In this document: positions 32,868-41,124 of the stretch, in pieces | How the letters are laid out: every line of letters starts with the position of its first letter | Numbering within the stretch: position 1 is the stretch's first letter | Assembly (NCBI GenBank): GCA_964497515.1 | Contig: CAZCCV010000001.1 | Coordinates: 1 to 64,000, forward strand | Direction: 5' to 3' | DNA from: CAZCCV01 sp964497515 | GTDB lineage: Bacteria; Armatimonadota; UBA5829; DTLH01 | Length of the DNA stretch: 64,000 bases | Made by a program: the position numbers and the translations under genes | The notes under the pieces: model-generated | Seen by the model: the letters and a program-made list of their open reading frames with translations, nothing else | The model's database searches: none | What the model was told of the DNA's origin: nothing

Positions 32868-33001
32868 TTGTAGCCAAGGCTTGGCTTAGATTACAACATT
32901 GAATCGGCTGGTTCAGCGATAGCTGGGCCAGCCCTGACTTGTTCGATGAGGTTGCCTTAGACGCTGCGGGAGTTTTCAGAGAAGAACCCGAACAGCAGAT
33001 G

Positions 33002-33133
33002 GGCTGCATCGCCATCTCAACAGCCTGAAACTTAATCTCATCAGAATATACACGTTGCTCTTTCATTAGAGTAGCCTCCAATCTCTAACCCATTCTAGCA
33101 TCATACAACGTGTAAATTATTTCTGCGCATTAC
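33002..33133 (-). mobile_element. second IS3-type 5' end fragment
   Basis: This 132-bp piece matches 31968-32099 with two mismatches. It carries the first 20-25 codons of orfA on the minus strand (KEQRVYSDEIKFQAVEMAMQP) and the same IS terminus. Its orfA is cut off at about 33002, where it joins an unrecognised open stretch (32903-33004, WFSDSWASPDLFDEVALD on the + strand) that looks like a broken gene end. Confidence 0.8.
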
Positions 33134-33190
33134 ATACCACAACTTGCGTGTACATGGCAATCCGCTTGGATTCCGTCTGTCTCCCCACTA

Positions 33191-34102
33191 ATGGAGGTGA
33201 GTGACTTGTCCAGGTATGCTGCAATGCTTGCCTGGCTTCTGGTATTAGTGGGGATTACGATTGCTGCTTCTGGGTGCAGTAATAGCAGCAAGTCGAGTAA
33301 TCCGGGACTGCTGGAGCAAAATGGCATCAAGAATGCCAGTGATTTGAACTTCGTTGTTATCCAAATGGCCGAAGCTAATGGCAGCTACTTGATTACTGAC
33401 AAAGCCGTTGTTGGCCGGGTATACCAACTTCTGAATACGGCTACACATGTGTCTGGAATAAGCAAGTATTTCAGACCAAACATGGTTACACTGGTTCGGA
33501 AGAACGACAGCGCCCAGTCTTTTGCATTCGGCCTCTATAATCCCGCTCTAACGTGGGAGTATGAGTCACAGGCTTTCGTTGAGTTCGTCAAGACGGAGCT
33601 TATGGCAGGTAGGAAGCACCTTAACAAGGAACAACTACCTGCCTTTTCGACGGGTCAGATAGCAAGAGTCGGTAGTAATGGAAAACGGACGATTCTGCCA
33701 TCTGTAAGAACAGGCAAATTGCAGGCTGACATTGATGTGATAACAGCCGCATACAAGCCCTATAGTTCGGTCACGCAGACAAGCGCTTGGGAGGGTATAG
33801 CAAACTTCTGCACCAGCGAAAGTCCTGGTATCGAGGTGATGTTGAGGAAGCCTGTTCAGTTCAAGACGTTGATCGGCTGGATTGGCCCCGAACCATCACA
33901 AGGTTCAACTGCACTGAACTTAGTAGCACTGACAGTTGATCGCCTAGTAATTTACCAAGGCGAAAATCGCGACTTGTGGATAGCATTCCATTCCACAGCA
34001 GGTAATCCGGGCTGGTACATTGCAGACCGGTTTGAGCAAGATGAACTGCAAGGGCGAACGTCTTCGAGTATCTACCAAAGATTGGTAGACAACGCGAAGT
34101 AG
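33191..34102 (+). CDS. predicted lipoprotein of unknown function
   Basis: This protein of about 300 residues has a hydrophobic signal (residues 9-27) ending in IAASGC, a lipobox for cleavage before Cys29, followed by a Ser/Asn-rich linker (SNSSKSSNP). It should be exported and lipid-anchored. The mature part is mixed alpha/beta with no family I recognise. A start at ATG 33191 behind GGAGG is possible but the site is close. A hairpin terminator follows at 34109. It lies between IS fragments, so it may be accessory. Confidence 0.7.
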   Translation: MEVSDLSRYAAMLAWLLVLVGITIAASGCSNSSKSSNPGLLEQNGIKNASDLNFVVIQMAEANGSYLITDKAVVGRVYQLLNTATHVSGISKYFRPNMVTLVRKNDSAQSFAFGLYNPALTWEYESQAFVEFVKTELMAGRKHLNKEQLPAFSTGQIARVGSNGKRTILPSVRTGKLQADIDVITAAYKPYSSVTQTSAWEGIANFCTSESPGIEVMLRKPVQFKTLIGWIGPEPSQGSTALNLVALTVDRLVIYQGENRDLWIAFHSTAGNPGWYIADRFEQDELQGRTSSSIYQRLVDNAK

Positions 34103-34108
34103 GAAAGC

Positions 34109-34139
34109 GCGGGGTGAGACAACTTGATACTCACCCCGC
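34109..34139 (+). terminator. hairpin terminator after the lipoprotein gene
   Basis: GCGGGGTGAG and CTCACCCCGC form a perfect 10-bp stem around an 11-base loop, directly after the lipoprotein stop. Only a weak T run follows (ATTTG). Confidence 0.65.
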
Positions 34140-34202
34140 ATTTGCCAAACAACAGGTAGTGGCAACGATGTCCAACGTCAAAACCCGAATCTGGCAGCCA
34201 AT

Positions 34203-34345
34203 GGTATTTTCGATTATATTGTAGTATTCTATAACAGAGAACGGCTTCATTCTTCTTTGGGTTATATGAGTCCACAGGAGTTTGAAAGAAATTACAAATC
34301 ACAACTCGCAGCATGACATGTAACTTGTGCATCTTTTGCTGCGCA
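34203..34345 (+). mobile_element. IS3-family remnant: orfB C-terminus and right end
   Basis: On the + strand the last 30 codons of an IS3 OrfB remain (FYNRERLHSSLGYMSPQEFE, stop at 34312-34314). This is the conserved end of the DDE integrase domain, including the RxHxxLGYxxP motif. Just after it lies a terminus whose inward reading TGCGCAGCAAAAGATGCAC matches the left ends at 32100 and 33133. Orientation is opposite to those orfA fragments. Confidence 0.8.
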
Positions 34346-34357
34346 GGTCATTGACGG

Positions 34358-34570
34358 ATGGGACAGGTTCTGTTACGGACACATATGCCTCTGAAGCCAG
34401 CAGACAACGAACCGATCACTTCTAACCCAAATACGCTGGGTTGGTGGAATACTGCCCAATGGGCTCGATCAACTATGGTGAAAGAAGGACTTCTAAAATC
34501 GGATTCACCAAGAGGTATATGGGAGATCACTGAAAAGGGATCAGACCATCTGAAAGAGTATTCGGAATAG
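34358..34570 (+). CDS. winged-helix fragment resembling the Mrr N-terminal domain
   Basis: This is a 70-residue frame. Residues 27-65 (TLGWWNTAQWARSTMVKEGLLKSDSPRGIWEITEKGSDHL) match the winged-helix end of Mrr-type restriction proteins ('WA---L---GLL----RG-W-IT--G'). The catalytic domain is absent and the N-terminus starts inside the IS remnant boundary. It is likely a remnant of a restriction or regulatory gene cut by the IS. Confidence 0.5.
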   Translation: MGQVLLRTHMPLKPADNEPITSNPNTLGWWNTAQWARSTMVKEGLLKSDSPRGIWEITEKGSDHLKEYSE

Positions 34571-34615
34571 CTACAACACGTTATTGGACGCGTGCCCAAG
34601 CCGATTGCGAAGCGA

Positions 34616-35182
34616 TCAATCCAGATCCAACGGCAGTTGATGATGTGTTCGCTTTGTAGGCGGTGCCTTTTGTTCGGCTCTTTGTTGTTTGGCAGGACCA
34701 CTCGTCTTTTTTGGGGTAGGGGATTTGCGCTTTCGAGCTGCGGCTTTCGCCGCCTTGGCCCCACCTTCGGGAGAGTAGTCCGCTCGTCTCCTGGCTGCAT
34801 CACTAGCGAGTCTGTCTGCATGGGCATTTAGTTCTCTGCGGACGTGCACCACTCGCGCTTCCTGAAACTGTGCAAACAATGATTTGACTTCATAATAGAG
34901 CTCCGCCAGATGCGGAGCACGAACTCTGTAAATCCCCGATACCTGTCTAGCCAGAAGTTCGCTGTCAGTCTGAACGCGGATGTCAGTCGCGCCCAATCGC
35001 AGCGCTTCCTGCAGTGCTCGTATCATTGCTTTGTATTCAGCGACATTGTTAGTCGTCTGGCCGATGTATTCGCCTATTTCTTTTACAACATCGCCTTTGT
35101 CGCTATATATAACAACCCCGATGCCTGCGGCACCGGGGTTACCTCTAGATGCGCCATCAACGGCAACCACAAGTTGTTTCAT
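34616..35182 (-). CDS. rnhA: ribonuclease HI-like protein
   Basis: This 188-residue protein has an N-terminal RNase H fold (1-128): VVAVDGASRGNPGAAGIGVVI (first catalytic Asp, with D-G-A/S-RGNPG), NNVAEYKAMIRALQEAL (Glu), VQTDSELLARQVSG (Asp), and NAHADRLASDA (final Asp). It belongs to the stand-alone RnhA/reverse-transcriptase-like group that degrades RNA in RNA-DNA hybrids. The last 60 residues are Lys/Pro/Ala rich and disordered. It lies directly after the zinc-ribbon gene, forming a two-gene unit. Confidence 0.88.
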   Translation of the reverse strand: MKQLVVAVDGASRGNPGAAGIGVVIYSDKGDVVKEIGEYIGQTTNNVAEYKAMIRALQEALRLGATDIRVQTDSELLARQVSGIYRVRAPHLAELYYEVKSLFAQFQEARVVHVRRELNAHADRLASDAARRRADYSPEGGAKAAKAAARKRKSPTPKKTSGPAKQQRAEQKAPPTKRTHHQLPLDLD

Positions 35183-35893
35183 TCAATTATCCAAAAAGAG
35201 AATCCTGCCACAGCTCTCACAGGTGCTCACCTGATCATTATCTTCAACCTGCATTTGCATATATGTCGTCAACCCAATATGGCATGCACCGCACTTGCCA
35301 CCCTCTACAACAGCTAATCCGGTGTCCTTATGTCGGCTTTTGATTGACTCATATCGCTGCAAGAGACGTTTGTCTGTGACTGCCTCTGTCATTTTCTGTC
35401 GTTCACCGAAGAGCGTCGCAAGCTCACCATTTTGTTCTTCGCTCTTCGAATTGTATTCAGCCATATTCCGATCTAACCGGGTTTTGGCCTGAAGAATTGC
35501 GCTCTCCAGTTTCTTCACTGACGCCTGACGTTCTTCCACAGCATCATAAAGCGTGAGAATCTGTTCGTCGAGCTCACTGCGATTCTTGTCGAGCGCTTCA
35601 ATCTCTTTCTCTATGCTGGAGAGTTCCTTCGGGTTCGAGATACTTCCTCCGTACATCCGCTTTCGGAGATCCGCACCCCGAGCTTCCACACTCTGAAGGT
35701 TGAGTTCACTCTCTTTAAGTTCAAGCTCTTTGCTTCTAAGGTCATTCAGGAGAACCGCTAACTGTTTCTCACCAGCGGCGATCTGTTTGCACAGTGTCGA
35801 GCCGTCGTCAAGCGATGCCAACGCTTTGTTCAGAGATGCAATCTGCAGGTCCACTTGCTGGAGATCATACAGAGCCTTCAGTTGTGCTCGCAT
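35183..35893 (-). CDS. C4-type zinc-ribbon coiled-coil protein (DUF164 family)
   Basis: This 236-residue protein starts at ATG 35893 behind GGGAGGAG. A long antiparallel coiled coil (1-180) holds the conserved RMYGGSISNPKELSSIEKEI segment, and a C-terminal zinc ribbon has CGACHIGL and CESCGR. Family members are widespread in bacteria and have been linked to RNA or flagellar functions. The gene pairs with rnhA, a common arrangement. Confidence 0.85.
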   Translation of the reverse strand: MRAQLKALYDLQQVDLQIASLNKALASLDDGSTLCKQIAAGEKQLAVLLNDLRSKELELKESELNLQSVEARGADLRKRMYGGSISNPKELSSIEKEIEALDKNRSELDEQILTLYDAVEERQASVKKLESAILQAKTRLDRNMAEYNSKSEEQNGELATLFGERQKMTEAVTDKRLLQRYESIKSRHKDTGLAVVEGGKCGACHIGLTTYMQMQVEDNDQVSTCESCGRILFLDN

Positions 35894-35961
35894 ATCCGGC
35901 TCCTCCCTTGCCGCACGGCAGCGGCACAGTAATCTTATCAATATCGCGGTGCGGAATCAAG

Positions 35962-36609
35962 CTAGAGCGTGACATATGGTCTCATTTGTTCCATTTTCTT
36001 GGGGCCGATTCCACTAACCTCTATAAGCTGATCTACAGAAGTAAATCTACCTATCTGTTTGCGATAGTCAATGATCTTCTGCGCAGTAACCGGGCCGACG
36101 CCAGGCAGCCTGTCGAGTTCAGCAATTCCTGCTGTATTAATATTGATCATCCCTATCGGGCTTTTCGTAGAGCTTGAGGAAGAAGAGGACGTATACGAGG
36201 ACGCAGGACCGCTTACAGGCGTTGTGACTTGTGCGCTTTTCGACTGAACATACACTTGCTGTGCGTCGCGAACACGTTCGGCCAGGTTGAGCACGTCCAG
36301 ATTTGCATCCGCTGTAGCTCCACCAGCTAATTCGATAGCATCCATCACCCTGCTGCCCTGAGCGAGTCTGTAAACGCCAGGTGAGTTCACCTCTCCAGCC
36401 ACGTGAACAACAACCTCTCCACTGTTCTCGTCTATTGCTTCTGCTGACCCTGTGTCCCTGTTTGTTGCTGATGCTTTGTTGATTGTAATGCGGGAATTGT
36501 TGAGCGAGGCGTTTTTCGATCCACGAAATGACCCAAGCGACAATCCAACCAGCGCAACACCTGCAATCGCTATCAATGCTATGATCTGGTTTTTCGAGAA
36601 GTTGACCAT
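35962..36609 (-). CDS. comEA: ComEA-like DNA-binding protein
   Basis: This protein of about 215 residues has an N-terminal membrane helix (ALIAIAGVALVGLSLG), an SLBB domain (VVVHVAGEVNSPGVYRLAQGSRVMDAIELAGG), a Ser-rich linker, and a helix-hairpin-helix domain (ININTAGIAELDRLPGVGPVTAQKIIDYRKQIGRF, then LIEVSGIGPKKMEQM). This is the ComEA layout: a membrane-anchored receptor that binds incoming DNA during transformation. ComEC is not in the window. The ATG at 36609 is preferred over an upstream ATG because it places the helix at the N-terminus. Confidence 0.85.
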   Translation of the reverse strand: MVNFSKNQIIALIAIAGVALVGLSLGSFRGSKNASLNNSRITINKASATNRDTGSAEAIDENSGEVVVHVAGEVNSPGVYRLAQGSRVMDAIELAGGATADANLDVLNLAERVRDAQQVYVQSKSAQVTTPVSGPASSYTSSSSSSSTKSPIGMININTAGIAELDRLPGVGPVTAQKIIDYRKQIGRFTSVDQLIEVSGIGPKKMEQMRPYVTL

Positions 36610-36770
36610 CGTCTTCACCCATATGCTTCTTCTACACACCTGTTGTATTTCCTCCAAAATATAGCCTTTCCGTGAACAACTACTTGGCTCCGGAAGGTTG
36701 AATATACGGGCAATCGGAGGTATCATGAGTTAGTAAGAGAAGATGAATGCAAACCGTGAGAGGCCAAACC

Positions 36771-37211
36771 ATGTCAGAAGATAATCGCCTGAATTTGGAT
36801 GAAATAGGAAGCGAACAGACCGCTGCGAAGAATCTCCTTGAAGACGTCGCCGCCGCTGCGCAAATGGCGAAGGAGAGGAAAGATAAAGATAAGGCACAGG
36901 CGCAGAAAGATGCCAACCGCGCCAAGGATCGAACCACAATGACCATTATCGTGGTCGCAGCAACGGTGATACTGCTCGCAATAGCCTATTGGTCGATTTT
37001 TGTCAGAGGAGAGAACAAGCCCTTCGCTCAGTCCGGGGATATGAACACTAATCAACCTGCGCCTGTATATCGTCCGGGATCAAAATATGCGCCAGTCCAG
37101 CAGACGAATCCAAATGTGCGTCCTGTTGCACCGAAAGGTCCTATCTCCGAGCCTATCAAGCGCAATCCTTCGGAGACCTACGACGAAGGCCCGGGTGCTG
37201 GTGGAATGTAG
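36771..37211 (+). CDS. single-span membrane protein of unknown function
   Basis: This 146-residue protein starts at ATG 36771. An acidic and charged cytoplasmic segment (AAAAQMAKERKDKDKAQAQKDANRAKDR) precedes one membrane helix (about 57-77, MTIIVVAATVILLAIAYWSIF), then a Pro/Asn/Gln-rich, probably disordered tail. No family is recognised. It is divergent from comEA and followed by a terminator. Confidence 0.6.
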   Translation: MSEDNRLNLDEIGSEQTAAKNLLEDVAAAAQMAKERKDKDKAQAQKDANRAKDRTTMTIIVVAATVILLAIAYWSIFVRGENKPFAQSGDMNTNQPAPVYRPGSKYAPVQQTNPNVRPVAPKGPISEPIKRNPSETYDEGPGAGGM

Positions 37212-37248
37212 AGTGTAGCCGGAGAAATACTGGTTGAACAAATGAAAA

Positions 37249-37277
37249 ACGCCCCGCGGAGTAAGTCTGCGGGGCGT
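37249..37277. terminator. bidirectional hairpin terminator
   Basis: ACGCCCCGC and GCGGGGCGT pair perfectly around an 11-base loop, between two convergent genes. An A run (37245-37249) gives a T tract for the minus-strand SLBB gene; the + side has only a weak T run. Confidence 0.8.
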
Positions 37278-37290
37278 CTGTGCTTGCTTT

Positions 37291-38169
37291 CTATCGGAAT
37301 ATCTGTATGAGTGTATAGACTATCAACACCACCTGATACACATCATTGAGTTTGATGCTGCGTTTCTGTTTTTTCGCAATCTGGGGGATAAACACAGCAT
37401 CCCCACCTCGCAATTGGATAGTTTGCAGCACGCCTTCGTGAGAAGCATCGACGGTAGTAACCGGTCTTATCATTCCTCGCGTCGGAGTAATTCGGACACT
37501 CTTCATATCTGCATTAGCTGTCAATCCTCCAGCTTTGTCGAGCAGTGAATGAAGGTTGTCGCTCATACCAGGAACAATCGGATACGTGCCCGGTTGTGCA
37601 ACTGCCCCAGTTATGGATGCGTTGAGTTCTGGAAGGGTTATCACATCGTTAGGCATTAGCGGAGCGGAAGACGACGGTTCATCCAGTCTGGCGCTGATGG
37701 TGTTTCCATCACGAGTAATATAGGCACCCGCAAGATCGGCCACGGGGGTGGGGCCACCGACCGCAGCCAGTGCATCGCCGGCAGTCATATCTGGCTTGAG
37801 TTCAATGGACGCTGGTTTTCGAACCTGTCCAGTGACAGTCACAGTGCCCGGTTTGATAGCAATGGCGTCACCAGGCTGCAGAATAATGCTCTTCTTGCCG
37901 TCCATAATCTCTTGCAGATTAAGTGGAACAACCTCTCTGTTCGCACGAACTAGAACTGCCCCGGATTTATCCGCATTTGATGTCACACCACCTGCCATCT
38001 CGAGTGCTTGCTTCACATCCATTCCCGGTGTGTAAGGGTAATCTCCAGGAAGTGCGACCGCGCCCATTATCTGAATCTGTTCCTGTTTGATCTCTTGAGC
38101 GACTCCCGCAGGAGCTATGACCATCAGTAGCATCGCGACAATTAATGATCCAGCAATGGATTTCGACAT
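37291..38169 (-). CDS. SLBB-domain exported protein (polysaccharide-export-like)
   Basis: This 292-residue protein has a cleavable signal peptide (MSKSIAGSLIVAMLLMVIAPAGVAQ) and three SLBB/soluble-ligand-binding beta-grasp units: IMGAVALPGDYPYTPGMDVKQALEMAGGVT, VTGQVRKPASIELKPDMTAGDALAAVGG, and ITGAVAQPGTYPIVPGMSDNLHSLLDKAGG. A C-terminal hydrophobic helix (VYQVVLIVYTLIQIF) may anchor it. It resembles periplasmic parts of capsule/exopolysaccharide export proteins but lacks the Poly_export domain. Confidence 0.8.
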   Translation of the reverse strand: MSKSIAGSLIVAMLLMVIAPAGVAQEIKQEQIQIMGAVALPGDYPYTPGMDVKQALEMAGGVTSNADKSGAVLVRANREVVPLNLQEIMDGKKSIILQPGDAIAIKPGTVTVTGQVRKPASIELKPDMTAGDALAAVGGPTPVADLAGAYITRDGNTISARLDEPSSSAPLMPNDVITLPELNASITGAVAQPGTYPIVPGMSDNLHSLLDKAGGLTANADMKSVRITPTRGMIRPVTTVDASHEGVLQTIQLRGGDAVFIPQIAKKQKRSIKLNDVYQVVLIVYTLIQIFR

Positions 38170-38193
38170 ACTCCGTTCGCCTCCTTTGGTGGG

Positions 38194-39609
38194 TTACTTG
38201 ACAGTGATAACTCGGATAAGGCTCGTATTTCCCGATTGGCCGACAGGCACGCCGGCTGTTACCACTACAGTATCCCCAACTTTCACGAGTCCGGCGTCTC
38301 TGGCAGACGCTACCGCTACGTGGATCAGCGCATCTGTACTCTCTGTCTCCTCGACTGATATAGGTTTCACTCCCCAAGACAGAGTCAACTGCCCCACGGC
38401 TTCCAGCCTGGATGCTGCTGCGATGATGGGCGCTGGTGGGCGGTATTTGGATACCAGCCTCGCGGTAGTTCCAGTAGCAGTGCAAGAGATGACCGCGGCG
38501 ACGTTGAGGTCGGATGCCAGTTCTGCGCTCGCTTGACCGATTGCCTCCGTAACAGTCGGTGTTGGCCAGTCCATATGGGCGCGCAGGTTTGCCGAGTATC
38601 GAATTGTCTGCTCTGTTCTCTCGGCGATCTGTGCCATCATTTCCACCGACTCTACAGGGTAGTCACCGGCCGCAGTCTCACCAGAGAGCATTGTGGCGTC
38701 TGTTCCATCCAAAATAGCATTGGCAACGTCGGAAGCCTCAGCTCGTGTGGGTCTTGCATTACTGATCATCGAGTCCAGCATCTGAGTTGCGGTGATAACC
38801 GGCTTTCCGGCAGCGTTACACTTCTGGATTATCGTTTTCTGGATGACAGGAACGTCGTAAATCGGTAGTTCGATTCCCAGGTCTCCGCGAGCAACCATAA
38901 TACCATCGAACGCCTCAATCATATCATCAATAGCTTCGACAGCCTCTGGGCGTTCGATTTTGGCAATCAATGGGCGATGAATCCCCACTCGCTGCATCAC
39001 TTCATCGAGCGGCTTTCGATCATTTGGGCTGCGACTGAACGACACAGCTACCCAGTCGACTCCGTGCTTAAGCCCAAACTCCAGATCCGAAATGTCTTTC
39101 TCAGTTGCGCTTTCAGCACCTATACAAGCTCCAGGAACACAGACACCTTTGCGGGATCCCAGCATTCCACCAATTACTACCCGGGTAACAATATCCGTAT
39201 CAGTTTTGGATACCACAGCAAACTGCAGTCTGGCGTCATCAACGAAGATTGTGCTTCCCTTCCGAACTTGCTCTACATATTCGGGGTAGGGCAGGGTAAC
39301 CTCGCTTGCATCTCCGGGAACGTCACGAAGTGTAAAGAGGAATTCCTGTCCCGCATTTACTGCCACACAGTCGCTGGCAATCCTTCCGAGCCTGATCTTA
39401 GGCCCGGAGAGATCCTGCAGAATCCCGATCGGCAGTCCGGTTTTCTTGGAAAGGTTGCGAATAATAGCAATCCGTTCCGCGTGTTCTTCCTGGGTGCTGT
39501 GCGAAAAATTGAGGCGTGCTACGTTCATTCCCGCGTCCAGCATTTTGCTGAGACAATCCTCGGTTTCGCACGACGGTCCGATAGTGCAGACAATTTTTGT
39601 TCTTCTCAT
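38194..39609 (-). CDS. pyk: pyruvate kinase
   Basis: This 471-residue enzyme converts PEP and ADP to pyruvate and ATP. RRTKIVCTIGPSC (N-terminus), LNFSHS, GPKIRLG, DWVAVSFSRSPND, KIERPEAVEAID, MVARGDLGIELP, TATQMLDSMI and LSGETAAGDYPVE are all family motifs. The C-terminal regulatory domain is complete. It follows the enolase gene on the same strand, so the two lower-glycolysis enzymes are neighbours, separated by a terminator. Confidence 0.96.
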   Translation of the reverse strand: MRRTKIVCTIGPSCETEDCLSKMLDAGMNVARLNFSHSTQEEHAERIAIIRNLSKKTGLPIGILQDLSGPKIRLGRIASDCVAVNAGQEFLFTLRDVPGDASEVTLPYPEYVEQVRKGSTIFVDDARLQFAVVSKTDTDIVTRVVIGGMLGSRKGVCVPGACIGAESATEKDISDLEFGLKHGVDWVAVSFSRSPNDRKPLDEVMQRVGIHRPLIAKIERPEAVEAIDDMIEAFDGIMVARGDLGIELPIYDVPVIQKTIIQKCNAAGKPVITATQMLDSMISNARPTRAEASDVANAILDGTDATMLSGETAAGDYPVESVEMMAQIAERTEQTIRYSANLRAHMDWPTPTVTEAIGQASAELASDLNVAAVISCTATGTTARLVSKYRPPAPIIAAASRLEAVGQLTLSWGVKPISVEETESTDALIHVAVASARDAGLVKVGDTVVVTAGVPVGQSGNTSLIRVITVK

Positions 39610-39625
39610 AGTGGCAGAATCAAAA

Positions 39626-39656
39626 AGGCATGGATCGACAAGCGACCCATGCCTTG
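39626..39656 (-). terminator. intrinsic terminator after enolase
   Basis: Read on the minus strand, AAGGCATGG and CCATGCCTT form a 9-bp stem around a 13-base loop, followed by a T run. It separates enolase from pyruvate kinase. Confidence 0.8.
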
Positions 39657-39668
39657 GTCACGAGAGTT

Positions 39669-40979
39669 CTATCTGTTGAGGTTGTAGAATGCAGCCAGTC
39701 CGGGATATACGGCAGACCCTGCAAGTTCGTCCTCAATGCGGAGGAGCTGGTTGTACTTAGCGACGCGGTCTGAGCGAGACGGTGCGCCTGTCTTGATCTG
39801 ACCAGCATTTGTCGCAACTACGATGTCGGTTATTGTAGCATCTTCGGTTTCACCCGATCTGTGCGACACAACCGCCGTAAACTTGGCACGCTTGGCCATC
39901 TCAATGGCAGCAAGCGTCTCAGTGAGCGTGCCAATCTGGTTAACCTTGATAAGGATTGCGTTAGAAGCTCCGAGTTCAATTCCTTTGCGCAGGAACTCGG
40001 TATTGGTCACATAGAGGTCGTCTCCAACAAGCTGAACTTTGTCTCCGATCCTCTGCGTAAGCTTCACCCATCCTTCCCAGTCATTTTCTGCAAGTCCGTC
40101 TTCGATCGAGATAATTGGATACTTGCTGACCAGACCTTCGTAGTAGTCGACCATATCGTCGCTTGTTCTAACTGTACCTTCGCCTGCAAAATCATATTCG
40201 CCGTCTTTGTAAATCTCTGTTGCGGCTGGATCGAGTGCTATGAAGCAGTCCTTGCCAGGTGCATAGCCAGCCTTTTCGATCGCTTCCACGATGACCTGGA
40301 TGGCCTCTTCGTTGCTGTTCAGGTTCGGAGCAAATCCGCCTTCATCGCCAACTGCAGTGTTAAGCCCGCGGCCTTTGAGAACATTTTTGAGAGAATGGAA
40401 AACCTCAGCACCCATTCGGAGTGCCTCTGCAAAGCAGTCTGCGCCAGCCGGCATAACCATAAACTCCTGCAGGTCTACGTTGTTGTCAGCGTGCTTTCCG
40501 CCGTTCAGTATGTTCATCATTGGAACAGGCAGCGTATGAGCATACATACCGCCGATATAGTGATAAAGAGGAAGACCCACAGACTGGGCAGCAGCCTTGG
40601 CTACCGCAAGCGACACGCCGAGTATGGCATTAGCGCCGAGTTTAGCTTTGTTCGGAGTACCGTCGAGTTCGATCATCATCTCGTCGATTCCGATCTGATC
40701 GGTTGCTTCCCAGGCGATGATCTCGGGGGCGATAATGTCGTTTACATTGTCTACGGCCTTCAGGACGCCCTTTCCAAGATAGCGGTCTTTCTCGCCGTCC
40801 CGAAGTTCGACAGCTTCATTCGAGCCGGTAGAAGCTCCAGAAGGAACCGCTGCACGGCCTTCAGAACCGTCTTCCAGGTAGACTTCGACCTCAACGGTCG
40901 GATTGCCTCTTGAGTCGAGGATTTCGCGTGCGTAGATTTCCTCGATTGCTGCACTCTCGTACATATCTTTGACCCCCAT
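39669..40979 (-). CDS. eno: enolase
   Basis: This 431-436 residue enzyme interconverts 2-phosphoglycerate and PEP. EIYAREILDSRGNPTVEVEV, PSGASTGSNEAVELRDG, PMMNILNGGKHADNN, GDEGGFAPNL, ISIEDGLAENDW, VGDDLYVTN, and VSHRSGETEDA are present, with all Mg ligands. The start is either ATG 40979 or ATG 40964; the second has a GGGGG site at the right distance. Confidence 0.97.
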   Translation of the reverse strand: MGVKDMYESAAIEEIYAREILDSRGNPTVEVEVYLEDGSEGRAAVPSGASTGSNEAVELRDGEKDRYLGKGVLKAVDNVNDIIAPEIIAWEATDQIGIDEMMIELDGTPNKAKLGANAILGVSLAVAKAAAQSVGLPLYHYIGGMYAHTLPVPMMNILNGGKHADNNVDLQEFMVMPAGADCFAEALRMGAEVFHSLKNVLKGRGLNTAVGDEGGFAPNLNSNEEAIQVIVEAIEKAGYAPGKDCFIALDPAATEIYKDGEYDFAGEGTVRTSDDMVDYYEGLVSKYPIISIEDGLAENDWEGWVKLTQRIGDKVQLVGDDLYVTNTEFLRKGIELGASNAILIKVNQIGTLTETLAAIEMAKRAKFTAVVSHRSGETEDATITDIVVATNAGQIKTGAPSRSDRVAKYNQLLRIEDELAGSAVYPGLAAFYNLNR

Positions 40980-41085
40980 TTTATGCTAGATTAAAACGTT
41001 ATTTCTCCATCGGAAACCAGAGTATTATAGCAGACGGCACGAGCCTAAGCAAACTTGGCAGACTCACTTTTGCGTTGTTTGTCAG

Positions 41086-41111
41086 AAGGCCCGGCGTCTA
41101 AGCCGGGCCTT
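41086..41111. terminator. hairpin terminator after groEL
   Basis: AAGGCCCGGC and GCCGGGCCTT make a perfect 10-bp stem with a 6-base loop, 15-40 bases beyond the groEL stop. It lies between groEL and enolase, both on the minus strand. No long T run follows. Confidence 0.75.
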
Positions 41112-41124
41112 ATTCTCGCCAATC

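Noticed and set aside
31840..34345. Composite transposon carrying the lipoprotein gene
   Set aside because: The IS fragments have different internal parts, mixed orientation, and no complete element with both ends, so they cannot form a simple composite.
36137..36622. Extra protein-coding frames over comEA and other core genes
   Set aside because: Many long open frames overlap strong genes on the opposite strand or in other phases; they lack ribosome sites and show no recognisable domain, so I treat them as chance frames.
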